From Cellulomonas sp. JZ18 (GTDB taxonomy: Bacteria; Actinomycetota; Actinomycetes; Actinomycetales; Cellulomonadaceae), in assembly GCF_009720485.1 (NCBI RefSeq), contig NZ_CP045245.1:3534001-3598000 (forward strand): DNA of 64,000 nucleotides, read 5' to 3'. The position numbers and the translations under genes were made by a program. This document shows positions 17,942 to 26,726 of the stretch, one piece after another. Each line of letters opens with the position of its first letter. Within the stretch, counting starts at the first letter, position 1. Below the pieces are notes generated by a model. The model was given only the letters and a program-made list of their open reading frames with translations. It did no database searches and was not told the origin of the DNA.

Positions 17942-19384
17942 GTGAGCCCCACGACGACCCGGCGCGCCGACCGCGGCGCCGACGCCCGCCCCGCCTTCCG
18001 CTGCTCCGAGTGCGGGTGGGGCGCGTCCAAGTGGGTCGGGCGCTGCGGCGAGTGCCAGGCGTGGGGCACGGTCGCGGAGGACGTCGGCCCCGGCGGCGGC
18101 GCGCCCCGCACGGTCGCGGTCTCGCCCGCGCGCAACCCCGCGCGCCCCATCCACGAGATCGACGTGGAGGCGGCCACGGCGCGACCGACCGGCGTGGCCG
18201 AGCTGGACCGCGTCCTCGGCGGCGGCCTGGTGCCCGGCGCGGTCGTGCTGCTCGCCGGGGAGCCGGGCGTGGGCAAGTCGACCCTGCTGCTCGACGTGGC
18301 GGCGCGCACGGCGCGCGCGGGCCGGCGGGTCCTGTACGTCACGGGTGAGGAGTCGGCCGCGCAGGTGCGCCTGCGCGCGGGCCGGATCCGTGCGCTCGAC
18401 CCCCACCTGCTGCTCGCGGACGAGACGGACCTGGCGACCGTGCTGGGGCACGTCGAGCAGGTCGACCCCGAGCTCCTGGTGCTCGACTCGGTGCAGACGG
18501 TGGCCTCGGCCCAGGTCGAGGGGACCGCGGGCGGCGTCGCCCAGGTCCGCGAGGTGACCGGTGCGCTCATCGCGGCCGCCAAGTCCCGCGGCATGCCCGT
18601 GGTGCTGGTCGGGCACGTGACGAAGGACGGGTCCGTGGCCGGGCCGCGCACGCTCGAGCACCTCGTGGACGTCGTGTGCCAGTTCGAGGGCGACCGGCAC
18701 GCGCGGCTGCGGCTGCTGCGGGCCACCAAGAACCGCTTCGGGCCGAGCGACGAGGTGGGCTGCTTCGACCTGTCCGAGCACGGGATCGTGGGGCTCGCGG
18801 ACCCCTCGGGCCTGTTCACGTCCCGGCTCGCCAGCGACGTGCCGGGCACGTGCCTGACCGTCACGCTCGAGGGCCGGCGACCGCTGGCGGCGGAGGTGCA
18901 GGCCCTTGTCGCGCCGAGCGTCGTGCCGAACCCGCGGCGCACGACGAGCGGCGTGGACGGCAGCCGGCTGGCCATGGTGCTCGCCGTGCTGCAGCGGCGC
19001 CTCGGCGCGCGGCTCGCCGACCAGGACGTGTACCTGTCGACCGTGGGCGGCGCGCGCGTCGTCGAGCCGGCCGCCGACCTCGCGCTCGCGCTCGCCGCCG
19101 TCAGCGCCCGCGAGAACGTGCCGGTGCACCCCGGCCTCGTCGCGGTGGGCGAGGTCGGGCTCGCCGGGGAGATCCGCCCGGTGTCCGGCGTGGGGCGCCG
19201 GCTCGCTGAGGCGGCCCGGCTCGGCTGCGCTCGCGCGGTGGTCCCGCTCGGCACGCTGGGCGAGGTCGCGGTCCCCGACGGGCTGCGCGTGCTCGAGGTC
19301 GCGGACCTCGCCGCCGCCGTCCTCGCGGGCCTGGCGCCCACCGACGGGGACCGGTCCGCAGACCGGTCCGACGACGACGCGTGA
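17942..19384 (+). CDS. radA: DNA repair protein RadA
   Basis: 480 aa; RecA-like helicase that extends recombination intermediates. The N-terminal C4 zinc finger is [20 protein letters not shown]. Walker A is [17 protein letters not shown], and the RadA-specific KNRFG motif is in [16 protein letters not shown]. The C-terminal Lon-protease-like domain follows ([16 protein letters not shown], then [20 protein letters not shown]). It ends in TGA overlapping a GTG that is in frame with disA. RadA and DisA are also adjacent in many Gram-positives, and both act in genome integrity. Confidence 0.96.
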   Translation: MSPTTTRRADRGADARPAFRCSECGWGASKWVGRCGECQAWGTVAEDVGPGGGAPRTVAVSPARNPARPIHEIDVEAATARPTGVAELDRVLGGGLVPGAVVLLAGEPGVGKSTLLLDVAARTARAGRRVLYVTGEESAAQVRLRAGRIRALDPHLLLADETDLATVLGHVEQVDPELLVLDSVQTVASAQVEGTAGGVAQVREVTGALIAAAKSRGMPVVLVGHVTKDGSVAGPRTLEHLVDVVCQFEGDRHARLRLLRATKNRFGPSDEVGCFDLSEHGIVGLADPSGLFTSRLASDVPGTCLTVTLEGRRPLAAEVQALVAPSVVPNPRRTTSGVDGSRLAMVLAVLQRRLGARLADQDVYLSTVGGARVVEPAADLALALAAVSARENVPVHPGLVAVGEVGLAGEIRPVSGVGRRLAEAARLGCARAVVPLGTLGEVAVPDGLRVLEVADLAAAVLAGLAPTDGDRSADRSDDDA

Positions 19385-19416
19385 CGACGGTCTCGGTCAT
19401 CACGTCACGCCCCCGA

Positions 19417-19422
19417 TACGAT
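19417..19422 (+). promoter_or_regulatory. TANNNT -10 box (TACGAT), disA
   Basis: TACGAT lies 6 nt before GTG 19429, inside the stretch between the radA stop and disA. It supports a separate leaderless disA transcript besides read-through from radA. Confidence 0.55.
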
Positions 19423-19428
19423 TCCGCC

Positions 19429-20505
19429 GTGCCGCACCAGACCCCGCAGGAGGACCTGCTCCGGTCCACCCTCGCCGCCGTCGCCCCCGGCTCGGAGCTG
19501 CGCGACGGCCTCGAGCGCATCCTGCGTGGCCGGACCGGCGCGCTGATCGTCCTCGGCATGGACGAGACCGTCGAGCAGCTGTGCTCCGGCGGCTTCGTGC
19601 TCGACGTCGAGTTCTCCGCCACGCGCCTGCGCGAGCTGGCCAAGATGGACGGCGCCGTGGTCATCGACCCCGTGCGCGGGCGCATCGTCCGCGCCGCCGT
19701 GCAGCTGCTGCCCGACCCCGGCATCGAGACGAGCGAGTCGGGCACCCGGCACCGCACGGCCGAGCGGGTCGCCAAGCAGACCGGTCTGCCCGTGATCTCG
19801 GTCTCCGCCTCGATGCACATCATCGCGCTGTGGGTCGGCAGCTCCCGGCACGTGCTGGAGGACTCGACGGCGATCCTCTCGCGCGCGAACCAGGCGCTCG
19901 CGACGCTCGAGCGCTACAAGGCCCGCCTCGACGAGGTCAGCGGCACCCTCTCGGCGCTGGAGATCGAGGACCTCGTCACGGTGCGCGACGTGTCCGCGGT
20001 CGTGCAGCGGCTCGAGATGGTCCGGCGCATCGCCGACGAGATCGCCGGCTACGTCGTCGAGCTCGGCAGCGACGGCCGCCTGCTCACCCTCCAGCTCGAC
20101 GAGCTCGTCGGCGGCGTCGGCACCGAGCGCGAGCTCGTCATCCGCGACTACGTGGACACGGGTCGCCGCTCGGTGGAGTCCGTGCTCGACGAGCTCGCGC
20201 AGCTCGGCTCGACCGAGCTCATCGACATCGCGGCGATCGGCCGCGTGCTGGGCCTGCCCGGCGGCGGTGAGGCGCTCGACGCGGCCGTCGGGCCGCGCGG
20301 TCACCGCCTGCTGTCGAAGGTGCCCCGCCTGCCCGCACCGGTGGTGGACCGGCTGGTCGCGCACTTCGGCGGCCTGCAGAAGCTGCTCGCGGCGACGATC
20401 GAGGACCTCATGGCCGTCGACGGGGTCGGCGAGCAGCGCGCCCGCTCGATCCGCGAGGGCCTGTCGCGGCTCGCGGAGTCGAGCATCCTCGAGCGCTACG
20501 TCTGA
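19429..20505 (+). CDS. disA: Diadenylate cyclase DisA (c-di-AMP synthase)
   Basis: About 358 aa from GTG 19429, the family length; an in-frame GTG at 19381 overlapping the radA stop would add 16 residues. DAC domain: MDGAVVIDP (DGA, about residues 74-76) and [18 protein letters not shown] (RHR, about 107-109), both needed to make c-di-AMP from two ATP. A helical spine follows ([20 protein letters not shown]). The C-terminal helix-hairpin-helix DNA-binding domain is [20 protein letters not shown]. DisA scans DNA and links damage to c-di-AMP levels (family knowledge). Confidence 0.96.
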   Translation: MPHQTPQEDLLRSTLAAVAPGSELRDGLERILRGRTGALIVLGMDETVEQLCSGGFVLDVEFSATRLRELAKMDGAVVIDPVRGRIVRAAVQLLPDPGIETSESGTRHRTAERVAKQTGLPVISVSASMHIIALWVGSSRHVLEDSTAILSRANQALATLERYKARLDEVSGTLSALEIEDLVTVRDVSAVVQRLEMVRRIADEIAGYVVELGSDGRLLTLQLDELVGGVGTERELVIRDYVDTGRRSVESVLDELAQLGSTELIDIAAIGRVLGLPGGGEALDAAVGPRGHRLLSKVPRLPAPVVDRLVAHFGGLQKLLAATIEDLMAVDGVGEQRARSIREGLSRLAESSILERYV

Positions 20506-20532
20506 CCGACCACCGCGGGCGTGCCCCGGGGG

Positions 20533-21185
20533 TCAGCCGAGGCCGAACACCGCCGCGGCCGACGTCGCCCCGCCGACCGCGACCGTGGCGGAGTACGTGC
20601 CCTCCCCCGGCTCGGGCAGGCCGCCCGGGCAGCCCTCGGCGGACCGCACGCGCGGCCAGGTGAGCACCCGCTCGTCCACCTGACCACCGGCGAGCAGCAG
20701 CGTCAGCGGCTCCACCTCGGCAGGCAGGCAGTCCCGGCTCGACCAGATCCGGTCCGACCCCGACGTCACGAGCACCTCGCGGCTCGCGTCGTCGGCGTCG
20801 ACGAGGCACGGCTCGTCGCCGGCGTTGGTGATGCTGACGGTGAACGTCGGCTCGACGTCCTCGGGGAAGGTCTCCGCGCCCGGCGTGATGGCGACGCCGA
20901 GCTGCGCCGGGGTGCACGGGGCCACACCGCCCTCGGGCTCCTGCTCGCCGGCGGGCTCCTCGGCGGCGGGCTCGTCCGCGGCGGGCTCCTCGGCGGCTCC
21001 GCCGGCCGCCGCACCGGCCGGGGCGCCGACGGGGACGTCGCGGCCGTGGGGGCCCCGTCGCCGCCGCGCCCGGCGAGCCACACGACGAGCAGCACGACGA
21101 GCAGCAGCGGCAGCCCCAGCACGACGAACCGCCGCACCCAGTACACGCGGGCGGGCAGGCGCTGCGGGACGTGCCGGTCGCTCAT
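20533..21185 (-). CDS. Hypothetical membrane-anchored extracellular protein (apparent frameshift)
   Basis: ATG 21185 with GGAGGAACC upstream begins MSDRHVPQRLPARV, then one helix (FVVLGLPLLLVVLLVVWLAG). After about 50 residues the frame degenerates. Another frame takes over near 21035-21065 with an Ala/Glu/Pro linker (EEPAADEPAAEEPAGEQEPE) and a compact domain with Cys pairs (CTPAQLGVAITPGAETFPED, FTVSITNAGDEPCLVDADDA, SAEGCPGGLPEPGEGTYSAT). The shift has the phase of one missing base. The fold looks Ig-like or DUF4232-like, and the function is unknown. It is convergent with disA. Confidence 0.68.
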
Positions 21186-21325
21186 GGTTCCTCCGGTGGG
21201 CAGGTCGCCGCGGGTCGCCGCGGTGCGTCGTCCACCGTACGAGCCGCGGCCGTGCCGGGCCGCACGACGCGCCCACGCCCGGGCGGCGTGTCGGCGACGT
21301 CGGCGGCGTGCCGCACCATGGGCGC

Positions 21326-22240
21326 GTGCACGCGCCCGACGCCCCCGCCCCCGACGCGCTGCGGGCCCCCGTGCTCGCGTGGTTCGACGCGCACGCGCGG
21401 GACCTGCCGTGGCGCTCGGCGGACCGCACGCCGTGGGGCGTGCTCGTCAGCGAGGTGATGCTGCAGCAGACGCCGGTCGCGCGGGTGGAGCCTGCGTGGC
21501 GCGCGTGGATGGCGCGCTGGCCCGGCCCCGCGGACCTGGCGGCCGCCCCCACGGGGGACGTGCTGCGGGCGTGGGACCGGCTCGGCTACCCCCGCCGTGC
21601 GCTGCGCCTGCAGGAGTGCGCGCGAGCGGTCGTCGAGCGGCACGGCGGCGACCTGCCCGCCGACGAGGCCCAGCTGCGGGCGCTGCCCGGCGTCGGCGCG
21701 TACACGGCCGCGGCCGTGCTGGCGTTCGCGTTCGGGCGGCGGTCCGTGGTGCTCGACACGAACGTCCGCCGCGTGCTGGCGCGCACGGTCGCCGGCGAGG
21801 CGCTGCCCGCACCCGCGCAGACCGTGGCCGAGACACGGCTGGCGGCGTCCTACGTGCCGGACGACGACGCGACCGCCGCCCGCTGGGCCGCCGCGTCGAT
21901 GGAGCTCGGCGCGCTCGTCTGCACCGCCCGCAGCCCGCGCTGCGACGCGTGCCCGGTGCGCGAGCTGTGCCGGTGGGTGGCCGCGGGACGTCCCGGCGAC
22001 GTGCACGCGCACCGCCGCCGCACGCAGCCGTTCACCGGCACGGACCGGCAGGTGCGCGGGCGCGTCATGGCGCTGCTGCGCGAGGCCCTCGGCCCGGTGC
22101 CCGCGAGCGCGGTGGACGCGGTGTGGCCGGACGCGGCGCAGCTCGTCCGCTGCGTCGACGCGCTCGTCGCGGACGGCCTGGTGGTGCGGGTCCCGGCGGC
22201 CTCGGTCGACGACGCGCCGACGTACCGCCTGCCGCACTGA
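21326..22240 (+). CDS. mutY: A/G-specific adenine glycosylase
   Basis: 304 aa; removes adenine opposite 8-oxoguanine. The catalytic Glu is in VSEVMLQQTPVARV, the helix-hairpin-helix is LPGVGAYTAAAVLAFAFG, and the catalytic Asp is in VVLDTNVRRVLAR. The 4Fe-4S loop is CTARSPRCDACPVRELC (C-x6-C-x2-C-x5-C). The C-terminal NUDIX-like 8-oxoG-recognition domain of E. coli MutY is short or absent: only about 70 residues follow the cluster, a form known in actinobacteria. It starts at GTG 21326 with CACCAT 6 nt upstream and ends 6 bp from the convergent acetyltransferase. Confidence 0.93.
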   Translation: MHAPDAPAPDALRAPVLAWFDAHARDLPWRSADRTPWGVLVSEVMLQQTPVARVEPAWRAWMARWPGPADLAAAPTGDVLRAWDRLGYPRRALRLQECARAVVERHGGDLPADEAQLRALPGVGAYTAAAVLAFAFGRRSVVLDTNVRRVLARTVAGEALPAPAQTVAETRLAASYVPDDDATAARWAAASMELGALVCTARSPRCDACPVRELCRWVAAGRPGDVHAHRRRTQPFTGTDRQVRGRVMALLREALGPVPASAVDAVWPDAAQLVRCVDALVADGLVVRVPAASVDDAPTYRLPH

Positions 22241-22246
22241 CGCGTC

Positions 22247-22774
22247 TCAGCCGGCGGCGTCCTCCCCCGCGAGGTCGAGCAGCATGCGCGTGTTGCCGAG
22301 CGTGTTCGGCTTGACCCGGGCGAGGTCGAGGAACTCGGCGACGCCGTCGTCGTGCGAGCGCAGCAGCTCGGCGTACACCTCCTGCGCCACGGGCGTCCCG
22401 TCGATGGCCCGGAACCCGTGCCGGCGGAAGAAGTCGACCTCGAACGTCAGGCAGAAGACGCGGCGCAGCCCGAGCCCGCGCGCGCGGTCCACGAGCGTGT
22501 CGAGCAGGGCGTGGCCGACCGCGCGGCCGCGCCACCGCTCGTCCACCGCGAGCGTGCGGATCTCCGCGAGGTCCTCCCACATCACGTGCAGCGCACCGCA
22601 CCCGACGACCTCGTCGCCGGCCTGCGCGACGACGAACTCCTGCACCGACTCGTAGTAGCCGACCCACTCCTTGGCCAGCAGGATCCGCTGCGCGGCGTAG
22701 GGCTCGACCAGGGCGCGGATCGCCCGGACGTCCGCGGGCAGGGCCGGCCGCACGACGACCTGGGGAGCGCTCAC
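22247..22774 (-). CDS. argA: Amino-acid N-acetyltransferase (ArgA-type, GNAT)
   Basis: 175 aa, the size of the short actinobacterial N-acetylglutamate synthase (Rv2747 type). GNAT features: VRPALPADVRAIRALVEPYA at the start, AEIRTLAVDERWRGRAVGHA as the acetyl-CoA loop, and VFCLTFEVDFFRRHGFRAID. The latter Cys-Leu-Thr-Phe / FF--HGF signature is shared with ArgA proteins. It would catalyse the first step of arginine synthesis. No other arg gene is next to it, so the symbol rests on family resemblance. GTG 22774 has TAGGTT 6 nt upstream. Confidence 0.82.
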   Translation of the reverse strand: MSAPQVVVRPALPADVRAIRALVEPYAAQRILLAKEWVGYYESVQEFVVAQAGDEVVGCGALHVMWEDLAEIRTLAVDERWRGRAVGHALLDTLVDRARGLGLRRVFCLTFEVDFFRRHGFRAIDGTPVAQEVYAELLRSHDDGVAEFLDLARVKPNTLGNTRMLLDLAGEDAAG

Positions 22775-22780
22775 GTCCCC

Positions 22781-22786
22781 AACCTA
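22781..22786 (-). promoter_or_regulatory. TANNNT -10 box (TAGGTT) before argA
   Basis: TAGGTT on the minus strand lies 6 nt before GTG 22774. Its first three bases are also the TAG stop codon of the upstream SorC-type regulator gene. Confidence 0.45.
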
Positions 22787-23776
22787 GACAGTCCGGCGGC
22801 GCCGGTCCGCGCGGTGTCCGCCGGCGGCGGCGTCGACGAGGGCGGTCGCGGTGAGCTCGTCGACGACGAGGTCCGTGACGACCTCGGCCCGCAGCGCCGC
22901 GAGCAGCGGCGCAACCTTGTTGTCGCCGGCGACGACGCAGACCCGCCGGGGGATGCGCTGCAGCTCGTCGGGGCTGGGGCCGGTCGCACGTTCGTTCAGG
23001 GAGACGTCCTGCCAGGAGCCGTCGGCGCGCAGGAACACGGTGCAGACGTCGCCGACGACGCCCTCGTCGTGCAGGAGCCGCACGTCGGCGTCGTCGAGGT
23101 ACCCCGCGGAGTACACGTGGGACGGCACGGCGCCCGCGACCGCGCCGGCGGAGAACACGGCGATGTCCGCACGTCGTTGCATGTCGAGCACGCGGCGCAC
23201 CGACCGCTCGCGCCACATGGCGGCCTTGGTGTCGGGGTAGTCGAAGAACGCGGGCACGGAGAAGTGGTGCACGGCGGCACCGAAGGCGGAGCCGAAGGAG
23301 GAGATGAGGTCGCTCGCGTACTCCACGCCGGACGTGCGCATGTTCGCCGCCCCGTTGAGCTGCACGACCGCGGACCCGCGCGTGGGCTTGGGCGCGAGGT
23401 AGCGCGAGACCGCGGCGATCGTCGTCCCCCAGGCGACGCCCATGACCATGTCGGAGTCGAACCACGAGGCGAGCAGGCGCGCGGCGGTCATCGCGACCTG
23501 GTCGAGGCGCTCGACGGTGCCGGCGGAGTCAGGCACGGGGACGACGTACGTCTCGATGCCGAACGTCGACGCGATCGACCGGCCGAGGCCGGGTGCACGG
23601 GTGCTCGCGGGACGCAGCGTGATCTCGACGAGCCCGGTCTCGCGGGCCCGCTTGATGAGCCGCGAGACGGTCGAGCGCGACGTGCCGAGGTGCCGCGCGA
23701 TGACCTCCATCTTGAGGTCCTGCAGGTAGTACATCGACGCTGCGCGCAGCACGTCCTGCTCCCGCTCCACGTACAT
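22784..23776 (-). CDS. SorC/DeoR-type sugar-binding transcriptional regulator (probable glycerol regulator)
   Basis: 330 aa. The N-terminal HTH is AASMYYLQDLKMEVIARHLG, then TSRSTVSRLIKRARETGLVE. The large C-terminal domain (VMGVAWGTTIAAVSRYL, then VVQLNGAANMRTSG, then VVGDVCTVFLRADGSWQD) is the SorC effector-binding fold, which binds phosphorylated sugars. It is divergent from glpD-glpF-glpK with a 184-bp gap holding an inverted repeat. Control of glycerol catabolism by glycerol-3-phosphate or a related ligand is therefore the best guess. ATG 23776 gives MYVEREQDVLRA. Confidence 0.9.
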   Translation of the reverse strand: MYVEREQDVLRAASMYYLQDLKMEVIARHLGTSRSTVSRLIKRARETGLVEITLRPASTRAPGLGRSIASTFGIETYVVPVPDSAGTVERLDQVAMTAARLLASWFDSDMVMGVAWGTTIAAVSRYLAPKPTRGSAVVQLNGAANMRTSGVEYASDLISSFGSAFGAAVHHFSVPAFFDYPDTKAAMWRERSVRRVLDMQRRADIAVFSAGAVAGAVPSHVYSAGYLDDADVRLLHDEGVVGDVCTVFLRADGSWQDVSLNERATGPSPDELQRIPRRVCVVAGDNKVAPLLAALRAEVVTDLVVDELTATALVDAAAGGHRADRRRRTV

Positions 23777-23810
23777 CCAGCACCGCCCCCTGCGTGCGTC
23801 ATGCGCGGGT

Positions 23811-23840
23811 CAACCGCTGCACGTTCGTGCAGTCCGGTTG
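23811..23840. promoter_or_regulatory. Inverted repeat, candidate operator of the SorC-type regulator
   Basis: TGCACGTTCGTGCA is a perfect 6-bp inverted repeat with a 2-bp centre, extended outward by CAACCG on the left and CGGTTG on the right with a two-base offset. A second short inverted repeat (CGTCC, GTTCT, GGACG) follows at 23843-23857. Both lie in the divergent region between the regulator and glpD, as expected for operators of this family. Confidence 0.6.
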
Positions 23841-23960
23841 CGCGTCCGTTCTGGACGTGATGACCATAGCCGCGACGAATCCGGCGAGCGAGGGGGCCGC
23901 TCGCGAGGGAGCCGACGAACGACCACGACGCCGCGCGACGGCTCCGGGGAGGACCCGCAC

Positions 23961-25772
23961 ATGAGAACCGCACCCCTGACGGTGCAGGCACGGCAGGACG
24001 CCCTCGAGGCGCTGCGGCGCACCTCGGAGCGCGACAGCGAGCTCGACGTGCTGGTGGTCGGCGGTGGTGTGACGGGTGCGGGCATCGCGCTCGACGCGGT
24101 CACACGCGGCCTGTCCACCGGCGTCGTGGAGGCCCAGGACTGGGCCAGCGGCACCTCCAGCCGCTCGAGCAAGCTCGTCCACGGCGGGCTGCGCTACCTG
24201 CAGATGCTCGACTTCCACCTCGTGCGCGAGGCGCTGACCGAGCGCGACCTGCTCATCACGCGCCTGGCCCCGCACCTCGTGAAGCCCGTGAGCTTCCTGT
24301 ACCCGCTGGAGAACCGGGTCTGGGAGCGCGCGTACGTGGGCGCGGGCGTCGCGCTGTACGACACGCTCGCGTCCGTCTCCGGCGGGCGCCGCGCCATGCC
24401 GATCCACCGGCACCTGACCCGCAAGGGCATGGAGCGCCTGTTCCCCGACCTGCGGCACGACGCCGCCGTGGGCGCGGTCCGGTACTGGGACGCGAGCGTC
24501 GACGACGCGCGGCTGGTCGAGACGCTGGTCCGCACGGCCGTCTCGTACGGGGCGCACGCCGCCTCGCGCACCCAGCTCGTGCGCCTGCACACCACCAGCG
24601 GCGGCGCGGTCACGGGTGCCGAGCTGGTCGACCTGGAGACGGGCGAGCACCTCGACGTCCGCGCGCGCAACGTCATCAACGCCACCGGCGTGTGGACGGA
24701 GAAGACGGAGGCCCTCGCCGAGACCGAGGGCGGGCTGCGCGTGCTCGCGTCGAAGGGCATCCACATCGTGGTGCCGCGCTCGCGCATCGAGGGCAACACG
24801 GGGCTGATCCTGCAGACCGAGAAGTCGGTCCTGTTCATCATCCCGTGGTCCCGCTACTGGGTGATCGGCACGACGGACACCCCGTACGAGCAGGACCTCG
24901 TGCACCCCGTCGCGACGAGCGCCGACATCGACTACGTCATCGAGCACGCGAACCAGGTGCTGGCACGGCCGATCTCGCGCGAGGACGTCATCGGCACGTG
25001 GGCCGGCCTGCGTCCCCTGCTGCAGCCGGGGACGAAGGAGGGCACCTCGTCGGCGAAGGTGTCGCGCGAGCACACCGTCGCCTCCCCCACCCCCGGCCTG
25101 ACGGTCATCGCCGGCGGCAAGCTCACCACCTACCGGGTCATGGCGAAGGACGCCGTCGACTTCGCGATCGGCTCGCGCGCCACGACGCTGCCGTCGATCA
25201 CGGACGACGTGCCGCTCGTCGGCGCGGAGGGGCTGCGCGTCGTGCAGCGCCAGGCCCGCGCGATCGCGGCGCGCTACGGCTGGGACCGCCCGCGCATGGA
25301 CCACCTGCTGCACCGGTACGGGTCCCTGATCCACGAGCTCACGGACATGATCGACGAGCGTCCCGAGCTGGCGGAGCCGCTGCGCAACGCCCCCGCGTAC
25401 ATCGGGGCGGAGGTCCTGTACGCGGTCACGCACGAGGGTGCGCTGCACCTCGACGACGTCCTCATGCACCGCACGCGGCTCAACTACGAGCAGGCGGACA
25501 AGGGCGTCGGCGCGCTGGAGGAGATCGCGGACCTCATCGGTCCCGTCCTCGGCTGGGACGACGCGACGCGCGAGCGCGAGATCGCGGCGTACCGCGCGCG
25601 TGCGGAGGCGGAGGACGCCGCCGCCGCCGAGCCGGACGACGAGTCCGCCGAGCGCGCACGGCTCGCCGCGCAGGACATCACGCCGCTCCTGCCGATCGGG
25701 GGCGAGGTCGACCCGGGCACGAAGCCGGGCTCCCCCTCCGGACGGGGCACCGCCGCGCCGTACGGCACCTGA
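23961..25772 (+). CDS. glpD: Aerobic glycerol-3-phosphate dehydrogenase
   Basis: 603 aa membrane-associated flavoprotein that oxidises glycerol-3-phosphate to DHAP and passes electrons to quinone. The FAD-binding dinucleotide fold is LDVLVVGGGVTGAGIALDAV. GlpD signatures: SSRSSKLVHGGLRYLQMLDF, NVINATGVWTEKTEAL, WVIGTTDTPYEQDL and VIAGGKLTTYRVMAKDA. A C-terminal helical domain follows (DDVLMHRTRLNYEQADKGVG). ATG 23961 has GGGGAGG upstream. First gene of the glpD-glpF-glpK set; a strong hairpin after it suggests glpF-glpK are partly uncoupled. Confidence 0.95.
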   Translation: MRTAPLTVQARQDALEALRRTSERDSELDVLVVGGGVTGAGIALDAVTRGLSTGVVEAQDWASGTSSRSSKLVHGGLRYLQMLDFHLVREALTERDLLITRLAPHLVKPVSFLYPLENRVWERAYVGAGVALYDTLASVSGGRRAMPIHRHLTRKGMERLFPDLRHDAAVGAVRYWDASVDDARLVETLVRTAVSYGAHAASRTQLVRLHTTSGGAVTGAELVDLETGEHLDVRARNVINATGVWTEKTEALAETEGGLRVLASKGIHIVVPRSRIEGNTGLILQTEKSVLFIIPWSRYWVIGTTDTPYEQDLVHPVATSADIDYVIEHANQVLARPISREDVIGTWAGLRPLLQPGTKEGTSSAKVSREHTVASPTPGLTVIAGGKLTTYRVMAKDAVDFAIGSRATTLPSITDDVPLVGAEGLRVVQRQARAIAARYGWDRPRMDHLLHRYGSLIHELTDMIDERPELAEPLRNAPAYIGAEVLYAVTHEGALHLDDVLMHRTRLNYEQADKGVGALEEIADLIGPVLGWDDATREREIAAYRARAEAEDAAAAEPDDESAERARLAAQDITPLLPIGGEVDPGTKPGSPSGRGTAAPYGT

Positions 25773-25779
25773 CGTCCGG

Positions 25780-25816
25780 CCCGCCGGGGACCGGGCAGCA
25801 CCCGGTCCCCGGCGGG
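25780..25816 (+). terminator. Terminator-like hairpin after glpD
   Basis: CCCGCCGGGGACCGGG and CCCGGTCCCCGGCGGG form a perfect 16-bp stem with a 5-nt loop, 7 nt past the glpD stop. Confidence 0.75.
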
Positions 25817-25928
25817 TCGGCACCGCACCACCTTCGTCACCCGCGGCACCGCCGCACGCAGGGGGCCCGGGGCACGCCGCAGGGCGTGACCCGCACGCGA
25901 CAACGACGTCACAGAGAGAGGTCTGCCA

Positions 25929-26675
25929 GTGGAGACAGTCGAGTACACGATGGCGGAGGCGTTCGTCTCCGAGATCATCGGGACGGGGATGCTCCTCCTG
26001 CTCGGTGCCGGTGTGGTCGCGAACGTGATCCTGCCGCGCACGAAGGGCTTCGGCGGGGGCTGGCTGCTGATCAACTTCGGGTGGGGCCTCGCGGTGTTCG
26101 CGGGCGTCTTCGCCGCGTTCAAGTCGGGCGCGCACCTGAACCCCGCGGTGACCGCCGGCCTGTGGACCAGCGGGGCGGAGGAGTTCGCGCCGGGGGTCGA
26201 GGCGAACGCGGGGAACGCGCTGCTGTACGTCGTGGCCCAGCTGATCGGTGCGTTCCTCGGCGCCACCCTCGCCTTCCTCGCGTACAAGAAGCACTTCGAC
26301 ATGGACGCGGACCCGGCGGTGAAGCTGGGCGTGTTCTCCACCGGCCCCGAGCTGCGGTCGTACTCCTGGAACTTCGTCACCGAGGTCCTCGGCACGTTCG
26401 TGCTCGTGTTCATCGTCCTGGCGTTCGGCAGCACGCCGTCCGAGCTCGGCCCGCTGGCCGTCGCGCTCCTCGTGGTCGGCATCGGCGCCAGCCTCGGCGG
26501 CCCCACGGGCTACGCCATCAACCCGGCCCGTGACCTCGGCCCGCGCATCGCGCACGCCGTGCTGCCGATCCGCGGCAAGGGCAGCAGCGACTGGTCCTAC
26601 GCGTGGGTGCCGGTCGCCGGCCCCCTGGTCGGCGGCGTCCTCGCCGGCCTGGTCGCGCAGGCCTACATCGGCTGA
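25929..26675 (+). CDS. glpF: Glycerol facilitator (aquaporin family)
   Basis: 248 aa, six membrane segments with two half-helices ending in the pore motifs GAHLNPAVTAG and GYAINPARDLGPR. The Asp after the second NPA box (NPARD) is typical of glycerol-conducting aquaglyceroporins. It lets glycerol diffuse in for GlpK. GTG 25929 follows a purine-rich GAGAGAGG. glpK begins about 50 nt downstream. Confidence 0.94.
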   Translation: METVEYTMAEAFVSEIIGTGMLLLLGAGVVANVILPRTKGFGGGWLLINFGWGLAVFAGVFAAFKSGAHLNPAVTAGLWTSGAEEFAPGVEANAGNALLYVVAQLIGAFLGATLAFLAYKKHFDMDADPAVKLGVFSTGPELRSYSWNFVTEVLGTFVLVFIVLAFGSTPSELGPLAVALLVVGIGASLGGPTGYAINPARDLGPRIAHAVLPIRGKGSSDWSYAWVPVAGPLVGGVLAGLVAQAYIG

Positions 26676-26726
26676 CGCAGCCCGCCCACCGACTCCCCCG
26701 ACGACGCCCCTCAGGAGGGACCCCGC

